This document shows, piece after piece, positions 50,366 through 59,595 of a stretch of DNA of 64,000 nt; positions within the stretch are counted from its first letter, which is position 1, and the number at the start of each line of letters is the position of its first letter. The stretch lies in the NCBI RefSeq assembly GCF_022012435.1, contig NZ_JAKLUA010000001.1, positions 434,001-498,000 of the forward strand. The letters run 5' to 3'. Both the position numbers and the translations under genes were made by a program. Source of the stretch: Bradyrhizobium zhengyangense. GTDB lineage: Bacteria > Pseudomonadota > Alphaproteobacteria > Rhizobiales > Xanthobacteraceae. The notes below the pieces were generated by a model. The model worked only from the letters and a program-made list of their open reading frames with translations. It was not told the DNA's origin and searched no databases.

Positions 50366-52281
50366 GTTTTCGAGATCTGCGCCCAACCGAAGAAGCTGAA
50401 ATCCCGGAAAGTCCCGAAATGCCTACGGTCGATAAGCGGTCTCCAATCGATGCGATCCTCGAAGTCGCGTTTGGGAGGGCTTTGAGTCCGGCCCTTGAGC
50501 GCTCGCTTTCGGGTGAGGCGGCGCATGCAATCATCGTGATCGTTCCGACAGCGGCATGGGTCGCACCCTGCAAAACGTTCTGGGAACGTCGCTTCGGCAA
50601 TCGCTGGCATATCCTCGGTCGGGATGGAGCGAGCCGCTCCGAACACAAACCTACGGTGGGAAACCAGACTGTGTCCAAGGCGCTCGCCGCCGGGCAATCG
50701 ATAGTGGGCATCGCCACCTCGATCGACATTCTGCCATCGACTCTCGCGGTTGGCGCAGATCACACGTTTTACTTGTCGTCTCCGTCTGGCGACGTGCTTC
50801 GCCAGATCTTGGAAAAGCATTTCGGACGTCCTGTTGCGACCCCTGTGCCAGCGCAGGTCGGCGCCGGATTGGACATCGACGACCTAGCAGCGGCCTTTCG
50901 TCCTCGATCGACATCGCGCCAGATTGTCGCCCGGATGGAGCGAGCCACGAAGCGGCGGATCGGCTCCGAAAGCAACGATCGATTGCCCTTGCTCCAGAGC
51001 GCCATCGAATACGGAGACGCTCGCCAATTTTTTTTGGACCTCGCAACCGATCTAAAAGATGGCGTCCCTTTCAGCCAACTGAGCCGTTCCGTGATTCTGT
51101 ACGGCGAGAGTGGAACTGGTAAGACCACCCTTGCGAAACTAGTCGCGGCGCACTTGAATCTTCCGCTGCTCGCGTTTTCCGTTGCGGATCTTTTCGCCCG
51201 GTCCGACGGAGCGCTCGGCGGAGTCGTGCAAGCTACCAACGCGATGTTCGAGATGGCGACATCTCAAAGTTGTGTTTTTCTACTAGATGAACTGGACGCG
51301 CTGCCCGATCGAGCCACTATCTCGGATCGAGGAAGGGACTGGTGGCTACCTGTACTGACAAACTTTATGTTGAAGCAGGATCTTGCTTTTGCGCGCTCCG
51401 GCAGCGGCCACGGGCATATCGTCGTGTTTGTCGCATGCACGAATTACATCGAACGCATCGATGCCGCACTCATGCGCCCGGGCCGCTACGAAAGGGCAAT
51501 CGAGGTCCGACGTCCAAATCTCGCCGGCACCATCAATATTCTCGGCCACTATCTGCCTGAGATCGAAGGCGGTGAGCGCGCCGAACTCGGACGGCTGCTT
51601 GAGGGATCGACCGGTGCCGAACTGATGATGGTCGCGCGCGACGCCCGGCGCATCGCGCGCCGTGAAGAGCGCGTGCTCCGCGCCGAGGACGTGCGCGCCG
51701 CCGCTATGTCCGATGAGGATATTCCACCTGGGCGCTTGCGCCGAATCTGCGTGCATGAGGCAGCGCACGCGATCGGTATCTTGGTCTTACGTTGCGGTAC
51801 CCTGCGCGGCATCGTAGTCCAAACGCGTGATGGAGCGGCGGGACGGACAATGTCGGTCCACGATGATACCGATCTTCCGACGAAACGTGACCTTGAGGCC
51901 CGCGTCGTCGCCACCTTGTGCGGTCGGGCCGCCGAGCGTTTATTGTTGGGAGACATTTCTGTTGGAAGCGGTCTCGATAAGCGAAGCGACATCGCGATCG
52001 CGACCAAATTGGTCGCATCACTTCATGCGTCGACGGGCTTGGGAAGCAAACTCACTTATACATCTGATCACAACGACGTGCTCAGGGCTGTTTCGCGTGA
52101 CAAGTCGCTGCGCCGCCTGGTTGAGGCCGATCTAGTCCGTTTGGAAAAGGAAGCTGAGCGGCTGGTGCGGCGTAATCGAGATGCCATCTTGGCAATCGCC
52201 GATGCGCTCGCTTTGGCTAGGTACCTGTCTGGAGAAGCGATAAGCGCGATCTTTGAACACAAGAGCCGTCCGGCATCGTAA
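50362..52281 (+). CDS. soluble AAA+ protein with FtsH-type (M41) zinc protease domain
   Basis: A 639-residue protein with no membrane segment. An unknown N-terminal region (1-200) precedes an AAA+ module: Walker A YGESGTGKTTLAK (about 245), Walker B CVFLLDELDALPD, and Arg-finger region ALMRPGRYERAIEVRRP. The C-terminal domain carries HEAAHAIG (about 468-475), then an M41-like ARVVATLCGRAAERLLLGD and SGLDKRSDIAIATKL. This is the order of FtsH without its membrane anchor. It has a GTG start overlapping the previous gene. Probably an ATP-driven protease or remodeller; the target is unknown. Confidence 0.82.
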   Translation: MSFRDLRPTEEAEIPESPEMPTVDKRSPIDAILEVAFGRALSPALERSLSGEAAHAIIVIVPTAAWVAPCKTFWERRFGNRWHILGRDGASRSEHKPTVGNQTVSKALAAGQSIVGIATSIDILPSTLAVGADHTFYLSSPSGDVLRQILEKHFGRPVATPVPAQVGAGLDIDDLAAAFRPRSTSRQIVARMERATKRRIGSESNDRLPLLQSAIEYGDARQFFLDLATDLKDGVPFSQLSRSVILYGESGTGKTTLAKLVAAHLNLPLLAFSVADLFARSDGALGGVVQATNAMFEMATSQSCVFLLDELDALPDRATISDRGRDWWLPVLTNFMLKQDLAFARSGSGHGHIVVFVACTNYIERIDAALMRPGRYERAIEVRRPNLAGTINILGHYLPEIEGGERAELGRLLEGSTGAELMMVARDARRIARREERVLRAEDVRAAAMSDEDIPPGRLRRICVHEAAHAIGILVLRCGTLRGIVVQTRDGAAGRTMSVHDDTDLPTKRDLEARVVATLCGRAAERLLLGDISVGSGLDKRSDIAIATKLVASLHASTGLGSKLTYTSDHNDVLRAVSRDKSLRRLVEADLVRLEKEAERLVRRNRDAILAIADALALARYLSGEAISAIFEHKSRPAS

Positions 52282-52390
52282 TTCGACAAATGGAGGCACA
52301 CATGCGTTGCGAGACTGTAGACATCGTGCGGAGTGACTTCGAACTGGGTGCGGACAGCCATCGTTTTTGGTTCATCCCGCGAGTCTCATA

Positions 52391-53254
52391 ATGTCCAGAC
52401 AGCAGCAGGCGCCGTTGCCCTTCCATCCGGACAGTAGTTCCTGGCTCGAGGACCTCGCCCGGACCGGCTCCGCCACCTCCACTATCGACTGCTACGCTCG
52501 CGACCTGCGGGACGTCGCGGACGCCATCGGGAGTATAGGCGTCGCGGCGATCGATCAGGCTGTGGTCGACCTGGTCGCGGAGCGCTGGCGCGCCGATGGC
52601 GCGGCCACCTCCACGATCTACAGACGATTTGCGAGCCTGCGAAGCTTCGGCCGGTTTCTCGTCCAAGAACGATCGGCAGATTGCTCGAAACTCCTGAGCT
52701 GCCGACTTCCTGCGTGCGGCAGGGTGCACCGGGAACCGATCGGAAAAGAGTCCATCGAAGTGATCCTCGCTTCTTCCACGCCGGACCGTGAGGATAGTTG
52801 GATCCGCATGCGCGATTGCGCGGCGATACAAGTCGCGGCCACCTCGGCTCTAACGACGGCCGAAGTCGTCGGACTGAACCGCAGCGACTTTAATCAGGCT
52901 CTCGCCGTCGTGCTGGTCCGTCATTCACATCTCGAAAAGAGGCCAGCGGCGATCTCGCAAGAAGCCGTGTGTCGGCTAAACCAATACCTTGATCACGTTC
53001 CGTTCAAGGTCGGCGACAACGATCCCCTGTTTGTCACGATGCGGAGCACGCGTCTTTCGGCACGTTCACTGCAACTGGCTTTCCGCCGATCCAGACGTCT
53101 CGCCGGAGTTTCGCGAACTGCCGTCCCGACCTCGCTGCGCAATGCTATCGGCTTCGATCTAGCGCGGTCAGGCGTGGCGCCCGAGGTCGTCGCTAAGGCG
53201 CTTGGCATTGGCGTGGCGAGTGCTTTTCGATATTTCGAGACGAGGGACACGTAG
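52391..53254 (+). CDS. tyrosine-recombinase-fold protein, catalytically degenerate
   Basis: A 287-residue XerC/D-like protein. The N-terminal SAM-like core-binding domain (about 10-95, STIDCYARDLRDVADAIG) and the C-terminal catalytic-fold domain are recognisable. The usual TGLRxSEL motif reads SALTTAEVV, so the first catalytic Arg is Thr. The HxLRH motif reads TSLRN, so both His are replaced, and LGH reads LGI. Only the second Arg and the final Tyr (SAFRYFE) remain. It is probably a DNA-binding protein rather than a recombinase. It lies between the AAA+ protease and tnsA; the ATG at 52391 lacks a clear ribosome site. Confidence 0.78.
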   Translation: MSRQQQAPLPFHPDSSSWLEDLARTGSATSTIDCYARDLRDVADAIGSIGVAAIDQAVVDLVAERWRADGAATSTIYRRFASLRSFGRFLVQERSADCSKLLSCRLPACGRVHREPIGKESIEVILASSTPDREDSWIRMRDCAAIQVAATSALTTAEVVGLNRSDFNQALAVVLVRHSHLEKRPAAISQEAVCRLNQYLDHVPFKVGDNDPLFVTMRSTRLSARSLQLAFRRSRRLAGVSRTAVPTSLRNAIGFDLARSGVAPEVVAKALGIGVASAFRYFETRDT

Positions 53255-53748
53255 CTATCGAACAGCGCGCGTCGTCTCGCGCGCGCGTGCACTAGTCGGA
53301 AGCGAGAGTCAATAGCGCAAAATTTGTGGACGCCATCAGGACCGCTCAGATGATTTCCAGCAAGACGACCAAAAAGCGGTCGCGGAAATCCACCGGATTC
53401 ATTTCGGTAGGATTCCAAAACACACATGCTATCTCAAGAGGATACGCCAGCCGGCGCGAAGGAGAACATCAAGGATATGCCCGAGTAGACGCGCGACCGG
53501 AGCGGACTCCGATCGCGCGTAGTTGGAAAGGTCTTCGGCGCCCGCAAAGCAAACCTCAGACCCAAGTCCGCCAATCCCCGGATTGAATCCGGCACTCGTT
53601 CGGCAGAACGACCAAGAGATGCTCTTGGCCGACTGAGAATCGCACGTCCGATTCCAAGTCGCAAGAGTCTTCGAAGATCTTTTGCCGGATCGTACCCACG
53701 CATCTCCTTTCGGCTGCGTGTCCCGTCTTTCCAGCAAAGAGATCCTAC
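53255..53748. other. non-coding region upstream of the tns operon
   Basis: About 490 bp. A GCGCGCG-rich inverted segment lies near 53265-53295 just after the recombinase-like gene. No protein is convincing. It should hold the tns promoter; no CRISPR-like repeats or tRNA are seen. Confidence 0.45.
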
Positions 53749-53979
53749 ATGCCGCTCATCCACTCTCCTACCTACAAAGCGAAGTCCGAACGCTTCTTCA
53801 ATAAACTCGAACGCTTCATCGACGATCACGATGGTCGCTTCGGCAAGCCGACCCGCATCTACACCGACGGTTCGACCGAGTTCATCAGCACCCGCTATCT
53901 GATAGCGTTTCTGGATCAACTCGAAAAGGCAGAAGCGCGCGCGAAGCATCATTCCGACGAAGGCAGCGATGCCTCGTAG
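53749..53979 (+). CDS. small protein encoded directly before tnsA, function unknown
   Basis: A 76-residue charged protein (SPTYKAKSERFFNKLERFID, then DQLEKAEARAKHHSDEG). It is predicted mostly helical, with no known domain. It overlaps tnsA by 11 bp and has AAAGAGA before the ATG, so it is likely translated together with tnsA. It might be an accessory or regulatory factor; that is inference from position only. Confidence 0.55.
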   Translation: MPLIHSPTYKAKSERFFNKLERFIDDHDGRFGKPTRIYTDGSTEFISTRYLIAFLDQLEKAEARAKHHSDEGSDAS

Positions 53980-54766
53980 CCGACGAAAGATCGCGCCGGT
54001 CTGGGGATTTTTCTGCGAAGGCGTCGAGGTATTTCGCCTGCAGAACAACGATGCCACGCGGCAGGTGATCACCGGCCGGCGCAATCACGTGGTCGGCGGC
54101 CACTTCAGCCGGAAGATGGGCTGTCATCTGATTCACGAAGGCGGCTTCGAGGAACGCCTTGTCAGGGCGGCCGACTGCCTGCTGCGCGTGAAGCGTATCT
54201 GGGCTCAGCCGGAGACGATCCGGATGAACCTGTTTGCCGACTATCCGAACGAGATCTACACCCCGGACTTCCTGGTCGAGGAGGTCGGAGCGTTCGTACG
54301 ATACTGCGTCAAGGATGCCGGCTTCGTACGCTACGAAGTCAAGGAGTGGGAAGACCTCAGGCCGCCCAGACCCGCGGATTGGGATGAGGACGGAAAGGCC
54401 AAATGGGAGGACGCCAAGCTCCTGCGAGCTCGCCTGCGCCGCGTTCGATCGGCCTACCGAAAAGCCGGCGTTCCTTGGCGCGTTGTCACGGAGCGCGGAC
54501 TCGCGAAGCGGTGGGGCAAGCCGAACATCATCGACGAGATCATTGCGAACGATCGTTGGGATATCGACCCGGAGGACCTCAACCGGCTCGTCTCCGCATT
54601 GATCGACGCTGGCGGGTCGTTGCCGATGTCGACCTGCGAAGCCATCCTGGCCGAGACCATCTTCCCGCGCGGCGTAGTGCTCTCGCGCATCCCCGAAAAC
54701 ATCGTCTCGATCGACACGTTCTCGCCGATCGACGGCGACACGATCGTCCGCAAGGGATACGTCTGA
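53969..54766 (+). CDS. tnsA: TnsA transposition endonuclease
   Basis: A 265-residue protein that cuts the 5' ends of the transposon together with TnsB. The nuclease core shows Glu in GGFEERLV, Asp in YTPDFLVE and Lys in RYEVKEWEDL, matching the Glu-Asp-Lys site of Tn7 TnsA. A C-terminal winged-helix part follows (DEIIANDRWDIDPEDLNRLV). It overlaps the small upstream gene by 11 bp and tnsB by 1 bp (TGATG). A functional TnsA means cut-and-paste transposition is expected. Confidence 0.9.
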   Translation: MPRSRRKIAPVWGFFCEGVEVFRLQNNDATRQVITGRRNHVVGGHFSRKMGCHLIHEGGFEERLVRAADCLLRVKRIWAQPETIRMNLFADYPNEIYTPDFLVEEVGAFVRYCVKDAGFVRYEVKEWEDLRPPRPADWDEDGKAKWEDAKLLRARLRRVRSAYRKAGVPWRVVTERGLAKRWGKPNIIDEIIANDRWDIDPEDLNRLVSALIDAGGSLPMSTCEAILAETIFPRGVVLSRIPENIVSIDTFSPIDGDTIVRKGYV

Positions 54767-57162
54767 TGCTGGATATCGTCACCGAACAGCCCCACACTGC
54801 GCTTCCTTATCACGCGACCGAGGGCAAAGACATCGAGCCATCGATCGACTCGATACTGTTCGACGGTCTCGAGGCGGATCAGATAGTCCTGATCGACCAT
54901 GTTGCGCATAGGTTCCTGCGCAAGATGCCAGATCGGGGTCCCCATCTCTTTCTGAACGTTGATCGCGGCGAAGTCGCCCGTTATTCGACCACCAGACTGT
55001 TTGAACTGCTCGATGATGGAAAATACTACCATCCAGGCAGAACGCGGCCCGCGTTCGATGTCTCCAAATCCCTGGACGAGGCCCGCGCGCTGATCGCGAA
55101 AGCCTACGGCACGATCAACAAAGGACCGCGCGCGCGGGCGGAGACGAAGTACCGCTATATCGCCGCCTTCGTGAACCGGATGCTCATCGCACCGCCGGGG
55201 CAACCGTTCGACCGAAGTCACGGCAACGCCGACCTCATCATCGAGCAGGTCAACGCCGAGATCTTCGTGGAGAACCAGGCCCTGCCGGCCGACAGGAAGA
55301 TCTTCCAGCCCAACAATTCGAGCCGCTCCTTGCTTCGCTGGGTGAAGAAGGAGTTGGAAACGCAGATGCAGGAACGCGCCTGCGTGCACCTGAACGCGAT
55401 CAAAGCCCGCAAGCGCAAACTGCCGGACGAGATCTTCAGCATCATCGCGCTGGAGATCAGGAAAATGCTCGACATCTCGTCCAAGTTCGGACCGACCGAG
55501 ATCCTCATCCGCGTCAACCTCGAGATTTCGAAGCGGAATGCGCCTCTACTAGGCAGAAATAGAGAGGCCGAAGCGCGGAACGCCGCGAACGAGGAGCGCA
55601 TCGCGAACGGAGAGGTCGAGAAGGAGCCACTCGAACTGCCCCTTCCCGAAGCCAAACTGACGACGATCCAAAACGAGTTCCGTCGCTACAACGCGTGGAT
55701 CAGGCTCGCGAAAGACAAAGGCAAACAAGCGGCGGACCTCGAGTTCGGCGGCTCGGGCAAATTCGAACGGCCGACCCGCATCTTGGACATCGCCGAAATC
55801 GACCACCACAAGTTCGATTTTATCGGCATTCTCGGAGAGACGCCTTTCGGCAAGGCTTGGTCGGCCGCGGCGATTCCTCGATTTTGGGTCTGCGTCATCC
55901 TCGATACCCATTCGGGCTATCCGCTCGGTCTGTTTCCGTCCTTCGAGCCAGGCGGCCTTTATCCCGCACTGATGGCCTTGGACAACGCCATCAAGCCGAA
56001 GCACTGGCTGGCGAAGCGATTTCCTCAAATCAGAGGTTCATGGCTCGCTTACGGCAAGCCGAGAAAGATCAGATACGACAACGCGAAGGAGTTTGTCAGC
56101 GAACAGATGCGTAGGGCTCTGGCGCGTGTCCAAATCGGTTTCGAGCACGCCGTTCCCCATCGACCCGACACGAAGCCGTTCATCGAGCGCTGGTTCGGAA
56201 CTTTAGAATCCGACTTCATCGATTGGCTGAAGGGATCGACCGGATCGAGCCCGCAGCACCGGGGCGCCCGACGGCCCAAGCTGGAAGCCATCATCACCAT
56301 CGACGATTTCATCATGTTGCTCCACATGTGGATGATCGAGGTCTATGCGCGCCGGAAGCAGCGCGGAATGGACTATGACACGCCCGAAGAACGCTGGCTC
56401 GCCGGCGCAACGTCTCCCTCCCACCGGCCCCAGGTCATGACCAAGGAGGAGACGGAAAAGTGGGATCTGATTCCCTCGCTCGAAGTCGATGCGAAAGCCG
56501 ATCGGAACGGCATTCAACGCGACAACATCGTCTACCAGTCCAAGCAACTGCAGGCCATGAGGGCGCGGTCCGGCTGCTTCGGACCGAGAGAGCAGGCGCC
56601 GACGCCTCTCAGGATGCGCATCCCTCTCCTCGACGTCGGCCGGGCTATCGTCTCCGACCCGACCGCCCTCGACCACGGGAACGAGCATCTTCCGAAGGAA
56701 TTCGAGGTGGAATCTACGGATGAGAGGGCGCACGGCCTCAACCGCTTTCAGTGGCAAATGCATCGTAAGTTTATCATGGGAAAAAATCACCTCCCGACGG
56801 TCCACGCCTCTCACAAGGAAGGGTTCAATCATCTGTTCGATACCGCTTTGGAGACGATGGGTATGGTGCCCTCCGACCAAAAGCCGCCGAAGATTTCCGA
56901 TCTGCCGGATGCCCGTCTTCCGCGCTTGGCCGGAGTGCTGGCCTATGGCGCCGAGCGGCCGGCGCTGGCTCGCACGGAAGAATTGATCCAAAAATTCGGG
57001 ACGTTCGAGCCGCATTCAGTCGATTCGGTCCTTGCTGGCGCACCGATAGCGTCGTCCCCCTCGACGATCGTTAACGGAGAGACAGCTACCGTATCGCCCT
57101 CGCCGGCGCCCAAACCGCGAAACAAACTGAGGTTTCCGGTCGACGAAGTGCGGAGCGACTAG
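54766..57162 (+). CDS. tnsB: TnsB DDE transposase
   Basis: A 798-residue transposase that binds the GATTTTGGCAC end sites and joins the 3' ends. Winged-helix DNA-binding regions occupy the first 330 residues. The DDE catalytic core shows Asp in IAEIDHHKFD, Asp in KIRYDNAKEF and Glu in FIERWFGTLESD. The C-terminal part (about 540-798) is likely the TnsC-contact region. The start is the ATG at 54766 sharing TGATG with tnsA. It is 3 bp from tnsC. Confidence 0.93.
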   Translation: MLDIVTEQPHTALPYHATEGKDIEPSIDSILFDGLEADQIVLIDHVAHRFLRKMPDRGPHLFLNVDRGEVARYSTTRLFELLDDGKYYHPGRTRPAFDVSKSLDEARALIAKAYGTINKGPRARAETKYRYIAAFVNRMLIAPPGQPFDRSHGNADLIIEQVNAEIFVENQALPADRKIFQPNNSSRSLLRWVKKELETQMQERACVHLNAIKARKRKLPDEIFSIIALEIRKMLDISSKFGPTEILIRVNLEISKRNAPLLGRNREAEARNAANEERIANGEVEKEPLELPLPEAKLTTIQNEFRRYNAWIRLAKDKGKQAADLEFGGSGKFERPTRILDIAEIDHHKFDFIGILGETPFGKAWSAAAIPRFWVCVILDTHSGYPLGLFPSFEPGGLYPALMALDNAIKPKHWLAKRFPQIRGSWLAYGKPRKIRYDNAKEFVSEQMRRALARVQIGFEHAVPHRPDTKPFIERWFGTLESDFIDWLKGSTGSSPQHRGARRPKLEAIITIDDFIMLLHMWMIEVYARRKQRGMDYDTPEERWLAGATSPSHRPQVMTKEETEKWDLIPSLEVDAKADRNGIQRDNIVYQSKQLQAMRARSGCFGPREQAPTPLRMRIPLLDVGRAIVSDPTALDHGNEHLPKEFEVESTDERAHGLNRFQWQMHRKFIMGKNHLPTVHASHKEGFNHLFDTALETMGMVPSDQKPPKISDLPDARLPRLAGVLAYGAERPALARTEELIQKFGTFEPHSVDSVLAGAPIASSPSTIVNGETATVSPSPAPKPRNKLRFPVDEVRSD

Positions 57163-57165
57163 GAT

Positions 57166-58161
57166 ATGGATAGCAGCTATCAAAATATCCTTTCTTCTCC
57201 GCTATTGGCCGCGAAGCGTAGGTCGATCCGAGAGATTTTCGTCGAGCACCCGCAGGCAAAAGAGACGCGCGATATGCTCCGACTGTCTCTCGGCTCGGCC
57301 CGCGACGATGGCGAGAACGCCAGTGCGTACGTCATAGGTTGGTCTCGTTGCGGAAAAAGCGAGATCGTTAAGCGCCTGTTGCGGGAACAGACCGGCAAGA
57401 AGATTTCGAAAGCGAAGGTTCAATTGTTGTCCGGCAATGGAAAGCGCTTCATCTACGCCGATCTTACGGGAGGCGCGACGCCGCGGACGTTGGCGCGCCT
57501 GATCAACGATAAGATATTTAACGACCGAAGCAGTCTTCGCCTGGGCGAGGACGAAGGTGTCGGGGCGCTCATAGAGAACGTCAATGACAACGGCATCGAC
57601 GGCGTGTTCTTGGACGAAGCTCAGAACATGGCGGACGACCGAAAAGGCATCGTGAAGCTCGGTCGCCTCATTCTTTCTTTCGAAAACCAGTGCAATGCGC
57701 CGCTCTGCGTAATCGGCGCGCCCGCGCTCGAGAACATGAGAGATGAAGTCGACGCCACCCAGCAACGGTCTGGGGGATTCAAGAAGCTGGAGCCGCTGGG
57801 ATTCAACACCGAGGAACACGAAGCCTTCGTGGGCACGTTTTCTGACCGGCTCCCTTACCGCAAGAATTGGTTCACCGAAAACGAAGACGATCCTCGAACC
57901 ATGCGTTCGACATTCTACGCTCAGCGCGGGAGACCCGGCCGACACGCGCTTCTAGTCGACGCGGCGACCGTTCATGCCTTCATCCGCACCGGCGGAACGG
58001 AGCCGGACGAACTCACGAAGGCGGACATCGCCGCCGGCTTCGATCGAGTATTTCGCAACGAAAAGATCATGCTTGGCCTCAACCCCTTCCGAGACGAGAA
58101 TTATGACCAACTGCCGGAAGCGGTTTTTACCGCAAAGCACGATACGGATCTGCACTCATGA
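57166..58161 (+). CDS. tnsC: TnsC AAA+ transposition regulator
   Basis: A 331-residue ATPase that links target recognition to the transposase. Walker A is VIGWSRCGKSEIVKRL (about 60-70) and Walker B is GIDGVFLDEAQNM. It is shorter than Tn7 TnsC (about 555 residues), closer to the short TnsC proteins of other Tn7-like and Tn5053-like elements. Its stop overlaps the tniQ start (ATGA). Only one tniQ gene follows. Confidence 0.92.
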   Translation: MDSSYQNILSSPLLAAKRRSIREIFVEHPQAKETRDMLRLSLGSARDDGENASAYVIGWSRCGKSEIVKRLLREQTGKKISKAKVQLLSGNGKRFIYADLTGGATPRTLARLINDKIFNDRSSLRLGEDEGVGALIENVNDNGIDGVFLDEAQNMADDRKGIVKLGRLILSFENQCNAPLCVIGAPALENMRDEVDATQQRSGGFKKLEPLGFNTEEHEAFVGTFSDRLPYRKNWFTENEDDPRTMRSTFYAQRGRPGRHALLVDAATVHAFIRTGGTEPDELTKADIAAGFDRVFRNEKIMLGLNPFRDENYDQLPEAVFTAKHDTDLHS

Positions 58162-59144
58162 GATCCAATATTCCCTGGTTGCGCACGATCGAACAATTCG
58201 AAGACGAGGCGATCGCCTCGACCGCCGTTCGGCTCGCACCGATGGGCAGGATCGATACAGACACCTTACTGTCGTTGCATCTCGGAATGACTGACCAGTC
58301 GGTTTCAACGATCGCTTCGAGAGCTGACGCCATCGCCGAGCTCGCGGCCTTGGGTTCATTCGATCACGCGAAGCTCTCGAAGGGAGCCTGGCGTATGTTC
58401 AAGGATCGCATTGAGTTCCTAGGCTGCGTTTTACCAGTGGGATGGCTCGTTCCCGAACGCCGCCGTCTGGCGCCCGGGCAGATGGCATCCGCGGGCGAAA
58501 ACGCACGGGTCAAGAATACCTGGCTGCTGTCGGGCCTGATTTGCGACGTCGAAACGGGTGAAACGCTGCTCGACCGGTGTCCCGCATGCCTCAATCTACT
58601 GGCATGGAGAAACCTCCCGAACATCTGGTCTTGTCAAGTCTGCAAGCTAGACCTGCGTTCGGTAACACCCCGACAAAGCCCACCCGAAGCTGTTGCCGCA
58701 GTCAGGGAACTTGCGCGCTATCTGCTCAAGCGCGACATTCGGTTGCCCGCCCCGCTCGGCGACCTGCCGTCCCCCGACGTGCTCAAGTTTTCCGCATGGC
58801 TGAGCTACTTCAGATGGCTGCCGGAAGATCTCGGCCTCGCTATCTCTCCCAAAAACGTGCCGGCGGGATTCCTCCTGCTGAAGCGATGGCCGACCTGCTT
58901 TGACGAAATCGTGCTGAAAAGGATGAAAGCATCCACTGCGGAAGACTTGGCAAAGGGCGACGTGATCTCGCGGATCAAGGCTGCGGGCACGCTTTCGTCC
59001 TCTGTCGCGCGCCTGCCGTCCGCAGCGGCCCAAGCAATCGTAAAGTCCCGCCTTGAAACGCTTTTCGGCTTCCTAGATGGCTCCAGCGAAGGGTTCCAGG
59101 ACGTGATGGTGCCGATCTCCGAGCTCGTCAACTCTCGCTTTTGA
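58158..59144 (+). CDS. tniQ: TniQ/TnsD-family target-site selector
   Basis: A 328-residue protein. A TniQ N-terminal region (about 1-120, with the ARVKNTWLLSGLICDVETG strand) is followed by a zinc-finger motif, CPACLNLLAWRNLPNIWSC and then QVCKLDLR. A C-terminal helical part could bind target DNA. It is smaller than Tn7 TnsD (about 508). Since no other selector is present, it probably picks the target. Its end overlaps the convergent regulator gene by 17 bp. Confidence 0.88.
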   Translation: MRSNIPWLRTIEQFEDEAIASTAVRLAPMGRIDTDTLLSLHLGMTDQSVSTIASRADAIAELAALGSFDHAKLSKGAWRMFKDRIEFLGCVLPVGWLVPERRRLAPGQMASAGENARVKNTWLLSGLICDVETGETLLDRCPACLNLLAWRNLPNIWSCQVCKLDLRSVTPRQSPPEAVAAVRELARYLLKRDIRLPAPLGDLPSPDVLKFSAWLSYFRWLPEDLGLAISPKNVPAGFLLLKRWPTCFDEIVLKRMKASTAEDLAKGDVISRIKAAGTLSSSVARLPSAAAQAIVKSRLETLFGFLDGSSEGFQDVMVPISELVNSRF

Positions 59145-59454
59145 CCGGATCGCCAGCGATCGCATCGACTCGACCGAGCCAAGACTGTGCGAGGTTCAGA
59201 CCCATCCGGTTCAGGAGATAGACTGTCGTTGTGCCCCCTCTGTCCTTCCCTTCGGTTACCAGACCGACCGTTTGAAGGACCGTCATGGCCGCTTTAATTC
59301 GAGTTTCCGTGCTGTCCAGGACTTGTAAAAATTCGCCTACGGAGCGCGGCCCTAACGCCAGCAGTTCGACGATCTTGCGGGTGTTGGGGTTAGCGAGACA
59401 CTGAAACACCCTGCTCAGAAATAGCTGGCTGTCTGGATTCTCCGCGTCGAACAT
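59128..59454 (-). CDS. ArsR-like winged-helix regulator
   Basis: A 108-residue protein. The helix-turn-helix pattern ANPNTRKIVELLALGPRSVGEFLQVL followed by TRIKAAMTVLQTVGLVTEG matches the ArsR family. The ELCVCDL metal motif is absent, so metal sensing is unlikely. It points leftward, overlaps the tniQ end by 17 bp, and starts 142 bp inside the outermost end-site array. It might repress transposition genes or just be an end-linked passenger. Confidence 0.72.
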   Translation of the reverse strand: MFDAENPDSQLFLSRVFQCLANPNTRKIVELLALGPRSVGEFLQVLDSTETRIKAAMTVLQTVGLVTEGKDRGGTTTVYLLNRMGLNLAQSWLGRVDAIAGDPVKSES

Positions 59455-59595
59455 TTGAGGCTCACGATTGGGGCGTCAGAGGGTTCTAGCCCGACTCGAA
59501 AGTTGCCCCAAGTCAACGGCGTCCCTATCCGAAAGCGGGGAAAACCAGCTCAATTGCTGCGGTTGTTCGTGTCCTTCATTGCGCACGCGACGGGT

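Noticed and set aside
52391..53254. Active integrase defining a separate integrative element
   Set aside because: Catalytic residues are mostly lost, no tRNA or attachment-site repeats flank it, and the Tn7-like ends explain the island.
53326..53586. 86-codon frame between the recombinase-like gene and tnsA
   Set aside because: Basic, low-complexity composition and no ribosome site; treated as non-coding.
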